Of a DNA stretch of 64,000 nt, positions 24,947-31,916 are shown one piece after another. The position numbers and the translations under genes are program-made. Location of the stretch: positions 50,614 to 114,613 of the forward strand of contig JAHJCT010000011.1 in NCBI GenBank assembly GCA_018812715.1, given 5' to 3'. Position 1 is the stretch's first letter, and every line of letters starts with the position of its first letter. The DNA is from Microcaldota archaeon (GTDB lineage: Archaea; Micrarchaeota; Micrarchaeia; Anstonellales; Bilamarchaeaceae). The notes below the pieces were generated by a model. That model ran no database searches and was not told the DNA's origin. It worked only from the letters and a program-made list of their open reading frames with translations.

Positions 24947-25283
24947 CTTTTTTCACCCTGTTAGTTCCTATATTTATACATCTCTTTGGCCCTTCACTTC
25001 CTTCTGCCTGGAAAAGTCTTTGCCCACTATGGGGATTTCCTTCAAATTTTACTCCAAATAATTCAGTAAGTTCTGCTTCAAGCAAAGCGGCATTCTCATA
25101 GACTGTTATTGCACTTTCCACTTTCTCTCCTTTAGGAACTTCTATTGAGAATTCTTTGATTTCTACTTGATCATTAAATGAAAAGTGATAGTAAAGTGTA
25201 TCTCCCCCATCTTTTGGAACACTGGTAATGCTAATGAGCCGATCAGCCTTGATTTTTTTAATCTCATCTACTACGTTTATCAT
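24939..25283 (-). CDS. Hydrogenase subunit, NuoC/EchD-like
   Basis: A 114-residue protein with the 30-kDa NuoC core: DTLYYHFSF strand, ESAITVYENAALLEAELTEL helix and LFGVKFEGNPHSGQRLF loop. It is shorter than bacterial NuoC and of EchD size. It packs on the large subunit. It overlaps the NuoB-like gene by 20 nt and the large subunit by 8 nt. Confidence 0.88.
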   Translation of the reverse strand: MINVVDEIKKIKADRLISITSVPKDGGDTLYYHFSFNDQVEIKEFSIEVPKGEKVESAITVYENAALLEAELTELFGVKFEGNPHSGQRLFQAEGSEGPKRCINIGTNRVKKDA

Positions 25284-25671
25284 TCAAACACTTCCTTATC
25301 CCATCTATTATTGATTCTGGTCTTGGTGGACAACCAGCCACATAAACATCCACTGGTATAACTTTATCTACGGGCCCTGCTTGAGAATAAGACCCTTTGT
25401 AAAGTCCGCCTGTTATGGCACATGCTCCTATTGCAACAACTCTTTTTGGCTCTGGTAATTGTTCGTATATATTCAGCAATCTTTTCTTATTATGATTATT
25501 TACAATTCCAGTTACAAGCAAAATATCTGCATGTTTTGCACTTGCTTTAAGTTCCATCCCAAATCTAGTGACATCATATCTGGGGTTAAAACATGCAAAA
25601 CACTCAAGAGTACATCCGTTGCAACCCCCAGCATTGAAAAAACTTATCCATGGTGATTTTTTGATGCTCAT
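25264..25671 (-). CDS. Hydrogenase small subunit, NuoB/EchC-like
   Basis: A 135-residue protein with the proximal [4Fe-4S] ligands CNGCTLE near residue 18, GACAITGGLY near residue 83 and GCPPRPESI near residue 112. It passes electrons from the ferredoxin subunit to the NiFe site. The NITRATE-type long C-terminal domain is absent, as in other group 4 enzymes. Its ATG overlaps the stop of a 39-residue gene. Confidence 0.93.
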   Translation of the reverse strand: MSIKKSPWISFFNAGGCNGCTLECFACFNPRYDVTRFGMELKASAKHADILLVTGIVNNHNKKRLLNIYEQLPEPKRVVAIGACAITGGLYKGSYSQAGPVDKVIPVDVYVAGCPPRPESIIDGIRKCLNDKRSR

Positions 25672-25787
25672 CTTTTACCCCCAAGAATATCCTTTATAAA
25701 TGATACTAGAAAATCTGTAAAGTCTGTTGGCATCATCTCATCCTCATCTATTTCCTCTCCGCCAAGGTAGACCTGTGTTTTCTTCAT
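25668..25787 (-). CDS. 39-residue protein of the hydrogenase operon
   Basis: A short acidic protein MKKTQVYLGGEEIDEDEMMP ending in FLVSFIKDILGGKR. The start overlaps the stop of the NuoN-like gene (ATGA), and the stop overlaps the start of the NuoB-like gene (ATGA). This double coupling between two conserved subunit genes strongly supports coding. I know no family. It may be a small accessory subunit or assembly factor. Confidence 0.72.
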   Translation of the reverse strand: MKKTQVYLGGEEIDEDEMMPTDFTDFLVSFIKDILGGKR

Positions 25788-26488
25788 GCATACCACTCCA
25801 AAATCTGCATTAGAATATTAGGTATCACTCCAAGAACCACTATCAACAATGCCAATAATGTTATAATGAATCTGGAGATCAGACCAAGCTGTATTGATTT
25901 TTTCACTTTTCCTGCAAACATCACATAACAAATTCTGAAATAGAAAATAAAACATAAAAGCCCTGCAAAAATAGCCAAAACAGTGAGCGCTGGATGGATC
26001 ACAAACAATGAACTATAAATGATGAATTCCCCGACAAAAATATTGAATCCAGGCATTCCCCCCAAAGCAAGACAGCTTATGACAAGTGCCAGTATAATAA
26101 ACTGGTTGTTCTCATAGAATCCTGCATACTCAGGCACCCCCTCTTTTCTTATTGTATTATGAAGTAAGGCGATAATTAATGCAAATAAAGACCCGGCGAT
26201 CATGAAATTTATGAATTGAATCACTGCAAAAGAAACTGGCTTGTTTATGAGGAACGCAGTACTAATATCAAGTAAGAAATAGGCAAATTGTATAATTGCT
26301 GAATAATATGCATACTTTATGATGGACTTTTCAAAAAGACCAATAACACTGAATGCCCCTATAGCTAGAATAGATAAAATAGCAAATGGAATTTCAAATT
26401 CTGGTGCAATTTCAAATCCTTTCAACAGAATTCCCAGCATTACCGCTGCTGCTATGAAAAATGCTAAGAGCGGTAACAATTGTCGCAT
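25784..26488 (-). CDS. Truncated antiporter-like hydrogenase subunit (NuoN/NuoM C-terminal half)
   Basis: A 234-residue protein with about seven helices. It matches the second half of NuoL/M/N-type subunits: SIIKYAYYSAIIQFAYFLL corresponds to the K-R-x-LAYSS helix 8 region, and LGGMPGFNIFVGEFIIYSS to the conserved P-G-F-x-x-K/E-F helix 11/12 region. Full-length members have about 450-500 residues, and the first half-channel is missing here. The operon has no other antiporter-like gene. It heads the structural genes. Either the complex is minimal or this protein pumps through one half-channel. Confidence 0.82.
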   Translation of the reverse strand: MRQLLPLLAFFIAAAVMLGILLKGFEIAPEFEIPFAILSILAIGAFSVIGLFEKSIIKYAYYSAIIQFAYFLLDISTAFLINKPVSFAVIQFINFMIAGSLFALIIALLHNTIRKEGVPEYAGFYENNQFIILALVISCLALGGMPGFNIFVGEFIIYSSLFVIHPALTVLAIFAGLLCFIFYFRICYVMFAGKVKKSIQLGLISRFIITLLALLIVVLGVIPNILMQILEWYA

Positions 26489-26518
26489 AATTTTACTAAC
26501 AAGCCAAGGAATATAAAT

Positions 26519-26962
26519 TTAGTTGAGATTGTTTAAAACTTCAATAATCTGTTTTCCGCCTAATTTTACTTCAACACTCATCTTCTGACCGAATTCAAGT
26601 GCCTTTGGCTGAACACCTAGAAGCAGTATTTTTATCCCAGGTAGCATCTTTGCCATAACCGTCAATGAGATGGAATGAGTACTCAAACTGCTCCCTTCAA
26701 GTTCCTCTATATTACTAAAAATTATCTCTCCTGGCCTTTCGTTAAAATCTATAGCGTCAACTATTACAATAACGTCTGGGTCGACCTTCCTTATCTTGCT
26801 AATATAATTTTCGGGCATTTCACCAGCAAAGAGCTTTCGATCTGTCGCGATGTTGTCATAGACATATCGCCCTAATGCATCATCGCCTTTCATTTCATTG
26901 CCTACACAGAGAATAAATGTTTTTTTACCTGTGAGCTTCTTGAGTTCATCTTTCCATGACAT
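26519..26962 (-). CDS. Hydrogenase maturation endopeptidase (HycI-like)
   Basis: A 147-residue protease. It contains FILCVGNEMKGDDALGRYVY, with the Asp and Glu nickel-sensing residues, and VIVIVDAIDFNERPG in the middle, then STHSISLTVM with the third metal-binding residue. It removes the C-terminal tail of the large subunit after nickel insertion. Finding it next to the large-subunit operon supports that the enzyme is a true hydrogenase. A hairpin followed by a T-run lies just upstream of the gene, perhaps an attenuator. Confidence 0.92.
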   Translation of the reverse strand: MSWKDELKKLTGKKTFILCVGNEMKGDDALGRYVYDNIATDRKLFAGEMPENYISKIRKVDPDVIVIVDAIDFNERPGEIIFSNIEELEGSSLSTHSISLTVMAKMLPGIKILLLGVQPKALEFGQKMSVEVKLGGKQIIEVLNNLN

Positions 26963-26981
26963 AGATAGAACTAGAGGTATG

Positions 26982-27033
26982 AAAAAATAAAAAAAGAGAT
27001 TGCCCTAGAAACCCTGGTCAGAGTCTCTAGGCA
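26982..27033 (-). terminator. Hairpin plus T-run between the winged-helix gene and the hycI-like gene
   Basis: On the minus strand CCTAGA and TCTAGG flank a 16-nt loop (27004-27031). A T-rich run follows within 10 nt (T7 then T6 near 26981-26996). This looks like an intrinsic terminator for the upstream gene or an attenuator ahead of the hydrogenase cluster. Confidence 0.5.
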
Positions 27034-27054
27034 GAGTGGGAGGATAACAGGTGA

Positions 27055-27102
27055 GAACGGATCTATAAAAGATGAGAGAGGCGGGAGGTTTATGATCCGT
27101 TC
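27055..27102. repeat. Inverted repeat with 9-bp arms, GAACGGATC/GATCCGTTC
   Basis: Nine-base arms pair exactly, and just inside them ATAAA pairs with TTTAT. A TATA-like CTATAAAAG on the plus strand and ATCATAAACC on the minus strand lie inside the repeat. It could be an operator over a promoter for the hydrogenase cluster or a hairpin in a leader RNA. Confidence 0.45.
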
Positions 27103-27120
27103 ATCGCCCTGCTATTAACG

Positions 27121-27552
27121 TTATATCGGAAAGAAGTATACCTTCTTCCCGGCCTGCTTTTTCTGCAGCAATCCCATGGCGTGCAGCTTATTCAATCTTG
27201 CTGAGGCAGCATTTTTTCCTTTATATTTAAATTCCTTCCTTATATCTTCGGCGGTCACCTTGCCTTTTTTTATGATCGTGTTAAGTATCTGTTCGTCGAT
27301 TTCAGGGAGAAGCGGTTGCTCTATTATTTGTCGGGCTTCTGACCCTCCTTTTGCTTCCACTGTGTCTAATTTTTGGAGTATATTCTTGAGGAGTCTGTTG
27401 GTGTTCTCTCTTTCCTCGAGCAATCGAAAGACCAATTCGCCAAGCACTACAGGGTCTCTAAATTTTTCCATGTTGTGCTCGAGGTCGCTTCGTATTTCTT
27501 GGGTGAACGCGCTGTCAATAGGTTTATATTTCTTGTCGTCGTTATCAGTCAT
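27121..27552 (-). CDS. Winged-helix transcriptional regulator
   Basis: A 143-residue protein. Residues 1-75 are charged helix with a likely coiled coil (NTNRLLKNILQKLDTVEA). Residues 80-143 form a winged helix: EIDEQILNTIIKKGKVTAEDI, the recognition helix NAASARLNKLHAMGLLQK and wing QAGKKVYFF. It precedes the hydrogenase cluster on the same strand and could regulate it. A dyad at 27592-27608 lies over its own promoter. The regulated genes are inference. Confidence 0.78.
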   Translation of the reverse strand: MTDNDDKKYKPIDSAFTQEIRSDLEHNMEKFRDPVVLGELVFRLLEERENTNRLLKNILQKLDTVEAKGGSEARQIIEQPLLPEIDEQILNTIIKKGKVTAEDIRKEFKYKGKNAASARLNKLHAMGLLQKKQAGKKVYFFPI

Positions 27553-27591
27553 CGAACATCACCGTATGGTTGCGATAAAATCACGCAACTG

Positions 27592-27608
27592 TCATGATAT
27601 GATCATGA
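27592..27608 (-). promoter_or_regulatory. Dyad operator TCATGAT-N3-ATCATGA
   Basis: A perfect 7-bp dyad with a 3-nt centre lies in the divergent promoter region between the winged-helix regulator and the plus-strand nuclease cluster. A TATA-like TTTTAAAAATG sits next to it on the minus side. It is a candidate autoregulatory site. Confidence 0.55.
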
Positions 27609-27660
27609 TACATTTTTAAAACTATCGCTAACCCCCCCAATCTACGTCGAAGGTGGCCTC

Positions 27661-28209
27661 TTGAAATTGATATTAGACCTTGGTCCCAAGATTCTTCTTG
27701 CTTTTAGAAATAGAAGTCAACGACGTTTAAGAAAGCTTAATGATGCCATACTAAAGGCCGCTGCTCTTGATTGTAACAAAATTAATTTCAATCTTGCAAT
27801 TCTATCCTATGTGCTTTCTAAAATTGTTTCTAAACCCCGTTTTCTGAGACGTGATTATTCTTCTAGTTTGGAATCTATAGAAAAAATTCTTGAAACACTA
27901 ATCAACGCAGCCAGAAAAGGCAATGAGGAAGAAGTTCTGGAAATTTTTTCCACAATGGAAAAATCCTTTATTACATTAGACAAGAAAGATCCTCGTTTTC
28001 TTATTAGTCTTGTTTCAAAAGGCAAACTAAAGATGGCAGCAACATTCTATGCGCAAGGCATGAGCCTTGGTGTTGCTTCTGAGATGACTGGTTTGGAAAA
28101 ACAAGAAATTCTTGATTATGCAGGGCAAACAATGATGTTTGATCGTGTTAAAGAAGAAGTGCCCATATCAGAAAGGATGAAACGTGCCAGGAGATTTATC
28201 ACCGGATGA
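27661..28209 (+). CDS. Hypothetical helical protein, first gene of a nuclease cluster
   Basis: A 182-residue all-helical protein starting MKLILDLGPKILLAFRNRSQ from TTG (GGTGG ribosome site 5 nt upstream; no ATG fits). The C-terminal part MAATFYAQGMSLGVASEMTG followed by EKQEILDYAGQTMMFDR looks like a helix-turn-helix-like segment. I do not assign a function. It is followed 4 nt later by the YjbQ gene and then PIN and XPF-type nucleases, so a role in nucleic-acid processing is plausible. Confidence 0.7.
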   Translation: MKLILDLGPKILLAFRNRSQRRLRKLNDAILKAAALDCNKINFNLAILSYVLSKIVSKPRFLRRDYSSSLESIEKILETLINAARKGNEEEVLEIFSTMEKSFITLDKKDPRFLISLVSKGKLKMAATFYAQGMSLGVASEMTGLEKQEILDYAGQTMMFDRVKEEVPISERMKRARRFITG

Positions 28210-28213
28210 TCCT

Positions 28214-28606
28214 ATGAAACAAATAGACATTAAAACAACACAAAAAGTACAAATCATTGACATTACTGGCAAAGTAGCGGTATATAGAGAAATAAAAGAC
28301 GGCTGTATCGTTATTTTTGTTCCACATACTACTGCTGCCTTGATTGTCAATGAACATGAGCCAAATTTAGAAGATGATATGATGCATTTCTACACTACAC
28401 TTGCCAAAGGTGATTGGCATCACAACCGGGTTGATAACAATGCCGAAGCGCACCTTGTTTCAACAACCCTACACAGTTCTATTGTTGTTCCTATTAAAGA
28501 TGGTGAACTTACATTAGGAACCTGGCAGAGCATACTCTTTATTGAGCTTGATGGCCCAAAAGAAAGGAAAGTTTATGTCAAGGAGTTGACCAAAAATGTC
28601 TCGTGA
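28214..28606 (+). CDS. YjbQ/UPF0047 family protein
   Basis: A 130-residue protein with the UPF0047 signature: GCIVIFVPHTTAALIVNEHE, then HHNRVDNNAEAHLVSTTLHSS with conserved histidines, and GTWQSILFIELDGPKERKV at the end. YjbQ proteins form trimers and have weak thiamine-phosphate synthase activity; their real job is unsettled. The start MKQIDIKTTQ was chosen because the family begins there. It overlaps the PIN gene by 11 nt. Confidence 0.9.
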   Translation: MKQIDIKTTQKVQIIDITGKVAVYREIKDGCIVIFVPHTTAALIVNEHEPNLEDDMMHFYTTLAKGDWHHNRVDNNAEAHLVSTTLHSSIVVPIKDGELTLGTWQSILFIELDGPKERKVYVKELTKNVS

Positions 28607-29276
28607 TATCCTCTGTGATTCAAGTGTTTTGATTTCCCTCACATCAGCTTGCCTTGACAATCTTCTTCATTTTTTTGCTGAAAGAAATGATGTACGATTT
28701 ATTATTCCTCCATCTGTTGAATATGAAACTGTAACCAGACCCATGAAAAACAATCTTCGCAAATATCTTTTTTCTGCCATGCGAATCAAAGATGCAATAA
28801 ACGATGGCGTTGTAGTAATAGTTGATGCGAAGGTGGAGGACAGGACAAGACGAGTAATGGATCTTGCTAATAATATGTTTTTCATAAGAGGTAAACCACT
28901 TCGTCTTCTTCATTTTGCTGAATCTGAAATGCTAGCCTTAGCAAAAAAACTTGATATCGAGTATATCCTTATCGATGAACGAACTACGAGAATGCTCATG
29001 GAAGCCCCATATAAACTCAAAGGTCATTTTGAAAAAGAATTTAATGTAAACGTGATGATCAATAAGAAAAATTATCAAGAACTTGTTTCAGAAATCTCAC
29101 CTTTGAAGGCTTTGAGAAGCAGTGAACTTGTGATGCTTGCTTATGAAAATGGATATTTCAAAAACTTTGAAAAACTTGAAAAAGAAGTTATAGAAGCTGC
29201 GCTTTATCAAATGAAATATGCTGGCTGCTCCATAGGATTTGATGAAATTAATGAATACTTGAAAAAGGTGGAGTAA
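28596..29276 (+). CDS. PIN-domain ribonuclease
   Basis: A 226-residue protein with an N-terminal PIN fold: ILCDSSVLISL supplies the first Asp, SVEYETV the conserved Glu, and the AESEMLALAKKLDIEYILIDE segment the later acidic residues. A helical C-terminal domain of about 80 residues follows. PIN proteins are metal-dependent RNases. No antitoxin-like gene is adjacent, and coupling to YjbQ and XPF makes a house-keeping RNA or DNA role more likely than a toxin. Confidence 0.82.
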   Translation: MSRDILCDSSVLISLTSACLDNLLHFFAERNDVRFIIPPSVEYETVTRPMKNNLRKYLFSAMRIKDAINDGVVVIVDAKVEDRTRRVMDLANNMFFIRGKPLRLLHFAESEMLALAKKLDIEYILIDERTTRMLMEAPYKLKGHFEKEFNVNVMINKKNYQELVSEISPLKALRSSELVMLAYENGYFKNFEKLEKEVIEAALYQMKYAGCSIGFDEINEYLKKVE

Positions 29277-29959
29277 TGCAACAATTTCTTGAAACTGAAA
29301 GCGACACTATTCAGATTGCCGTTGATCATAGAGAAGCTGAAGAATTTGATGAACTTTTGAAAAAAATGGGCGCTACAGTAAAACGTACTGTTCTTCCTAT
29401 TGGTGATTTCATTTGTTCTGCCAGACTTATAATAGAAAGGAAAACTAGATCTGATTTTGAACAATCTATAATTGATGGAAGATTATTCTCACAGCTTCCT
29501 GATCTTGTATCAAATTATGAACGTGCTGTTATCATTGTTGAGGGAACTACTGCAGAGGGAAGAATAAATCATAATGCACTGCTCGGCGCATATGCAAGCA
29601 TAATCGCCAATTATGGCGCATCACTAATCTTTACGCGCAATATCCATTCAACAGCTGAATTGATTTTTCACTTTGCCAAATACGAACAAATAACGAAAAA
29701 ACAACCAATGCGTATTTATGCAAAAAGAAGAACCCTCACTCCTTCTCAAACGACACGCTCTATCATTGAAATGCTGCCTATGGTTGGACCAAAGCTTGCC
29801 AAAGCACTTCTCAATCATTTCGGAACAATAGAGAATCTTGCTCTCGCATCGGAAAGGGACATAGCTGCAGTTTCTGGAGTTGGGAAAAAGCGTGCCAAGC
29901 TTATCAAAGATATCTTTTCCTATGCGTATGTTGAAGATGAAGATCCGTCCATGTACTAA
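29276..29959 (+). CDS. XPF/ERCC4-type structure-specific endonuclease, short form
   Basis: A 227-residue nuclease. The ERCC4 domain has QIAVDHREAEEFDELL and the catalytic IERKTRSDFEQSIIDGRLFSQ (ERK-x3-D). A tandem helix-hairpin-helix ends the protein (MLPMVGPKLAKALLNHF and VSGVGKKRAKLIKDIF). It lacks the helicase domain, like the short XPF of Crenarchaeota that depends on PCNA. It cuts flaps and branched DNA in repair. The start overlaps the PIN gene stop (TAATG). Confidence 0.93.
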   Translation: MQQFLETESDTIQIAVDHREAEEFDELLKKMGATVKRTVLPIGDFICSARLIIERKTRSDFEQSIIDGRLFSQLPDLVSNYERAVIIVEGTTAEGRINHNALLGAYASIIANYGASLIFTRNIHSTAELIFHFAKYEQITKKQPMRIYAKRRTLTPSQTTRSIIEMLPMVGPKLAKALLNHFGTIENLALASERDIAAVSGVGKKRAKLIKDIFSYAYVEDEDPSMY

Positions 29960-29988
29960 TTTATAATATTTATTGGCATTTACTGAGC

Positions 29989-30306
29989 ATGAAAACTACA
30001 ATTCTGTTTGTTGTTTTGGCCTTGTTGTTCCTTGGTTGTATTGGTGAGAACTATACAAGTATCAAGGATATCAAAGAAGATCCAGGAACATACTTGGGAG
30101 AAAAAGTTTTAGTAACGGGGACAGTCAAGGATTCATTCAAACTAGGGCAACTTTCTGGGTTTACACTAGAAGGGGATAATGAAACCATCTTTGTATCAAG
30201 TTCTATGTTGCCTGTTGAAGGAACTGAAGTAGTGGTAGAAGGTACTGTGATGCAAGAAATAATCGTTGGCTATTACATTCTAGCTAAAGATGTTACCACA
30301 ACCTGA
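29989..30306 (+). CDS. OB-fold lipoprotein
   Basis: A 105-residue protein with signal TILFVVLALLFLGC and a lipobox cysteine near residue 17. The remainder is an OB-fold of the cytochrome c-maturation or tRNA_anti-like type: GTYLGEKVLVTGTVKDSF, SGFTLEGDNETIFVSS and GTEVVVEGTVMQE. It is an extracellular, lipid-anchored binding protein. The ligand is unknown. Confidence 0.72.
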   Translation: MKTTILFVVLALLFLGCIGENYTSIKDIKEDPGTYLGEKVLVTGTVKDSFKLGQLSGFTLEGDNETIFVSSSMLPVEGTEVVVEGTVMQEIIVGYYILAKDVTTT

Positions 30307-30338
30307 ACACATTTAATTTTTCTTTACTAAATTGCACC

Positions 30339-31226
30339 ATGCACATCCCATGCAATGGAATTAACATCGGGCTTGACAATTCAAGCGGTGACATTCCATT
30401 TCTTTCACATGCTCATTCTGATCATACTTCAGGTCTAAAAAGTCAACCAAAAATTCTCACTACTCTTGAAACCCGTGATCTGGCCGACATAAATGCAGCA
30501 TTAGCAAATATTGATGGGACCGCTATGCTTGATGCAGGCCATATGCTTGGTGCCCGTCAACTTGCTATCGAGGGTGATGGTGAACGAGTAGTTTACACTG
30601 GTGACATCTCCCTTAAAGCAAATATCTTTGGATGGAAAGCAGAACTTCCGCAATGTGATCATTTAATCATGGAGGCAACCTATGGAGATCCGACCTATAT
30701 TTTTCCTCCTTTGGAAGAAATTTATTCTCAAATTAATAGATGGGTTTCAGAAAACGATACAAGTAATCTTATCATTGGATCTTATGAATTAGGAAAAACC
30801 CAAGAATTGATTCGTGTTCTTAATGAATCTTCAGTAGCACCAATTGTTACAGAAAAAGCAGAGAACTTTTGCAAAATTTATGAAAAATACGGCGTAAAAT
30901 TAGATCGGGTAGTTATAGGAACTAATGAAGCTGAAGAAGCAATGTCAAGGAGATTTGTTGCAATAGTTCCAATGAGAAAAGCCAAAAAATACTTTGCAGC
31001 TAGGTTAGAAAAAGCCTTTGAACGCCAGACGCTGTGTGCAGTAGCTACTGGCTGGGCTTTGCATTATCGTTTCAATACTGATGCTGCATTTGCTCTAAGT
31101 GACCATGCTGACTTCGATGATTTAGTATATTATATAGAGCAAAGTGAGGCAAAAGATGTAGAATTCTTCTGTGGTGATGGATCAAAGGTACTAGCAGCTA
31201 CAAAAGGAGTTCTTTTAAATATTTGA
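30339..31226 (+). CDS. Metallo-beta-lactamase-fold exonuclease-like protein
   Basis: A 295-residue MBL-fold protein with the metal motif SHAHSDHTSG near residue 24, GHMLGARQLAIEG, VVYTGDIS and MEATYGDP, and a C-terminal SDHADFDDLVYYI. The order is that of the short beta-CASP / SNM1-like mRNA or DNA processing nucleases. It probably cleaves nucleic acids in a zinc-dependent way. The gene ends 26 nt before tRNA-His. Confidence 0.83.
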   Translation: MHIPCNGINIGLDNSSGDIPFLSHAHSDHTSGLKSQPKILTTLETRDLADINAALANIDGTAMLDAGHMLGARQLAIEGDGERVVYTGDISLKANIFGWKAELPQCDHLIMEATYGDPTYIFPPLEEIYSQINRWVSENDTSNLIIGSYELGKTQELIRVLNESSVAPIVTEKAENFCKIYEKYGVKLDRVVIGTNEAEEAMSRRFVAIVPMRKAKKYFAARLEKAFERQTLCAVATGWALHYRFNTDAAFALSDHADFDDLVYYIEQSEAKDVEFFCGDGSKVLAATKGVLLNI

Positions 31227-31252
31227 TAACATCTTCTTTCTTCTATTCTTAT

Positions 31253-31354
31253 GGCCACGATGGCGTAAACCTCTGAACGTTTTGTTCAGAAGGCGTAATG
31301 GTAGCGTGAGGGGTTGTGGTCCCCTAGGCCTGAGTTCGATTCTCGGTCGTGGCC
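31253..31354 (+). tRNA. tRNA-His (GTG) with a D-loop intron
   Basis: Acceptor GCCACGA pairs with TCGTGGC, with the extra G-1 (31253) opposite C73 (31354) that marks tRNA-His. The anticodon loop TTGTGGT contains GTG, and the T-arm GCCTGAG-TTCGATT-CTCGG is intact. About 30 nt are inserted in the D-loop near 31268-31297, forming a hairpin TCTGAAC-GTTTT-GTTCAGA. A direct repeat GGCGTAA flanks the insertion, so the exact junction is ambiguous. TATA-like TTTTAAATATT lies about 35-40 nt upstream. Confidence 0.93.
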
Positions 31355-31370
31355 CTTATTTTTCAAACAA

Positions 31371-31458
31371 GGCACCTCAAAAACCCTCGGTTTTCAAGGT
31401 AGCCCTTCTTCTTTTTTAGGAAAAAAGAAGCAAAAAACTGCTTGTCGTTTTAGACACT
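31371..31458 (+). repeat. A/T hairpin element resembling the tRNA introns
   Basis: Between tRNA-His and the next gene there is no coding sequence. The stretch holds CAAAAACC/GGTTTT, then a long hairpin CTTCTTCTTTTTT-AGG-AAAAAAGAAG, then CAAAAAAC-N6-GTCGTTTT. The same order of a T/A hairpin next to a CAAAAC...CTCGTTTT unit occurs inside the tRNA-Asn and tRNA-Pro introns. It may be a relic intron, a degenerate tRNA or a dispersed element. Confidence 0.55.
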
Positions 31459-31511
31459 CTCGAGAAAGTTTGAATAAACTTTTCTAAATCTTTCTTTCTT
31501 AATTTATCAAT

Positions 31512-31829
31512 ATGATCTCTAGAAGAAATCTAGATAAGAGTCTTGCCAGTGAGGGCGTTGACCTTCTATTTTATCTTATCATTGAGAAGAAAGGAAAGCG
31601 CATGCTCAAGCCATTGAAAATTGATACCAAAGTTCCTCTGAAGCTTGTTCGGGCAATAGCTGATGATACAATAATCCCAAGTTTCTACAGTACACTTGCT
31701 AAAAATCTTCGTGAAAGAGGTGTTGCTCCAGGTTCTAAGGTGCAGCTCAGGGCAAAATTCAGTCCTTCCCATGAGATGATTGACCCAGTACTAAAGGGCA
31801 CAAGAATACTTTGTGAAGTTGACGTTTGA
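31512..31829 (+). CDS. Hypothetical protein
   Basis: A 105-residue soluble protein, MISRRNLDKSLASEGVDLLF, with a basic centre and a C-terminal beta strand GTRILCEVDV. No domain is recognised and there is no signal peptide. The A/T-rich promoter just upstream overlaps the hairpin element. Stand-alone gene. Confidence 0.6.
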   Translation: MISRRNLDKSLASEGVDLLFYLIIEKKGKRMLKPLKIDTKVPLKLVRAIADDTIIPSFYSTLAKNLRERGVAPGSKVQLRAKFSPSHEMIDPVLKGTRILCEVDV

Positions 31830-31916
31830 ACTAAATAATTTATTTACTGGGATTAAGAAATATCTCCGCCGTTGAATTTTATATGCCTTTTTATTTTTTA
31901 TCATAGTAAACCTCCC

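Noticed and set aside
28596..29276. PIN toxin of a toxin-antitoxin pair
   Set aside because: No small DNA-binding antitoxin gene is adjacent; neighbours are YjbQ and XPF-type genes in one operon.
31355..31511. A further tRNA gene after tRNA-His
   Set aside because: The hairpins look like tRNA introns but no acceptor stem, T-loop or anticodon arm could be assembled.
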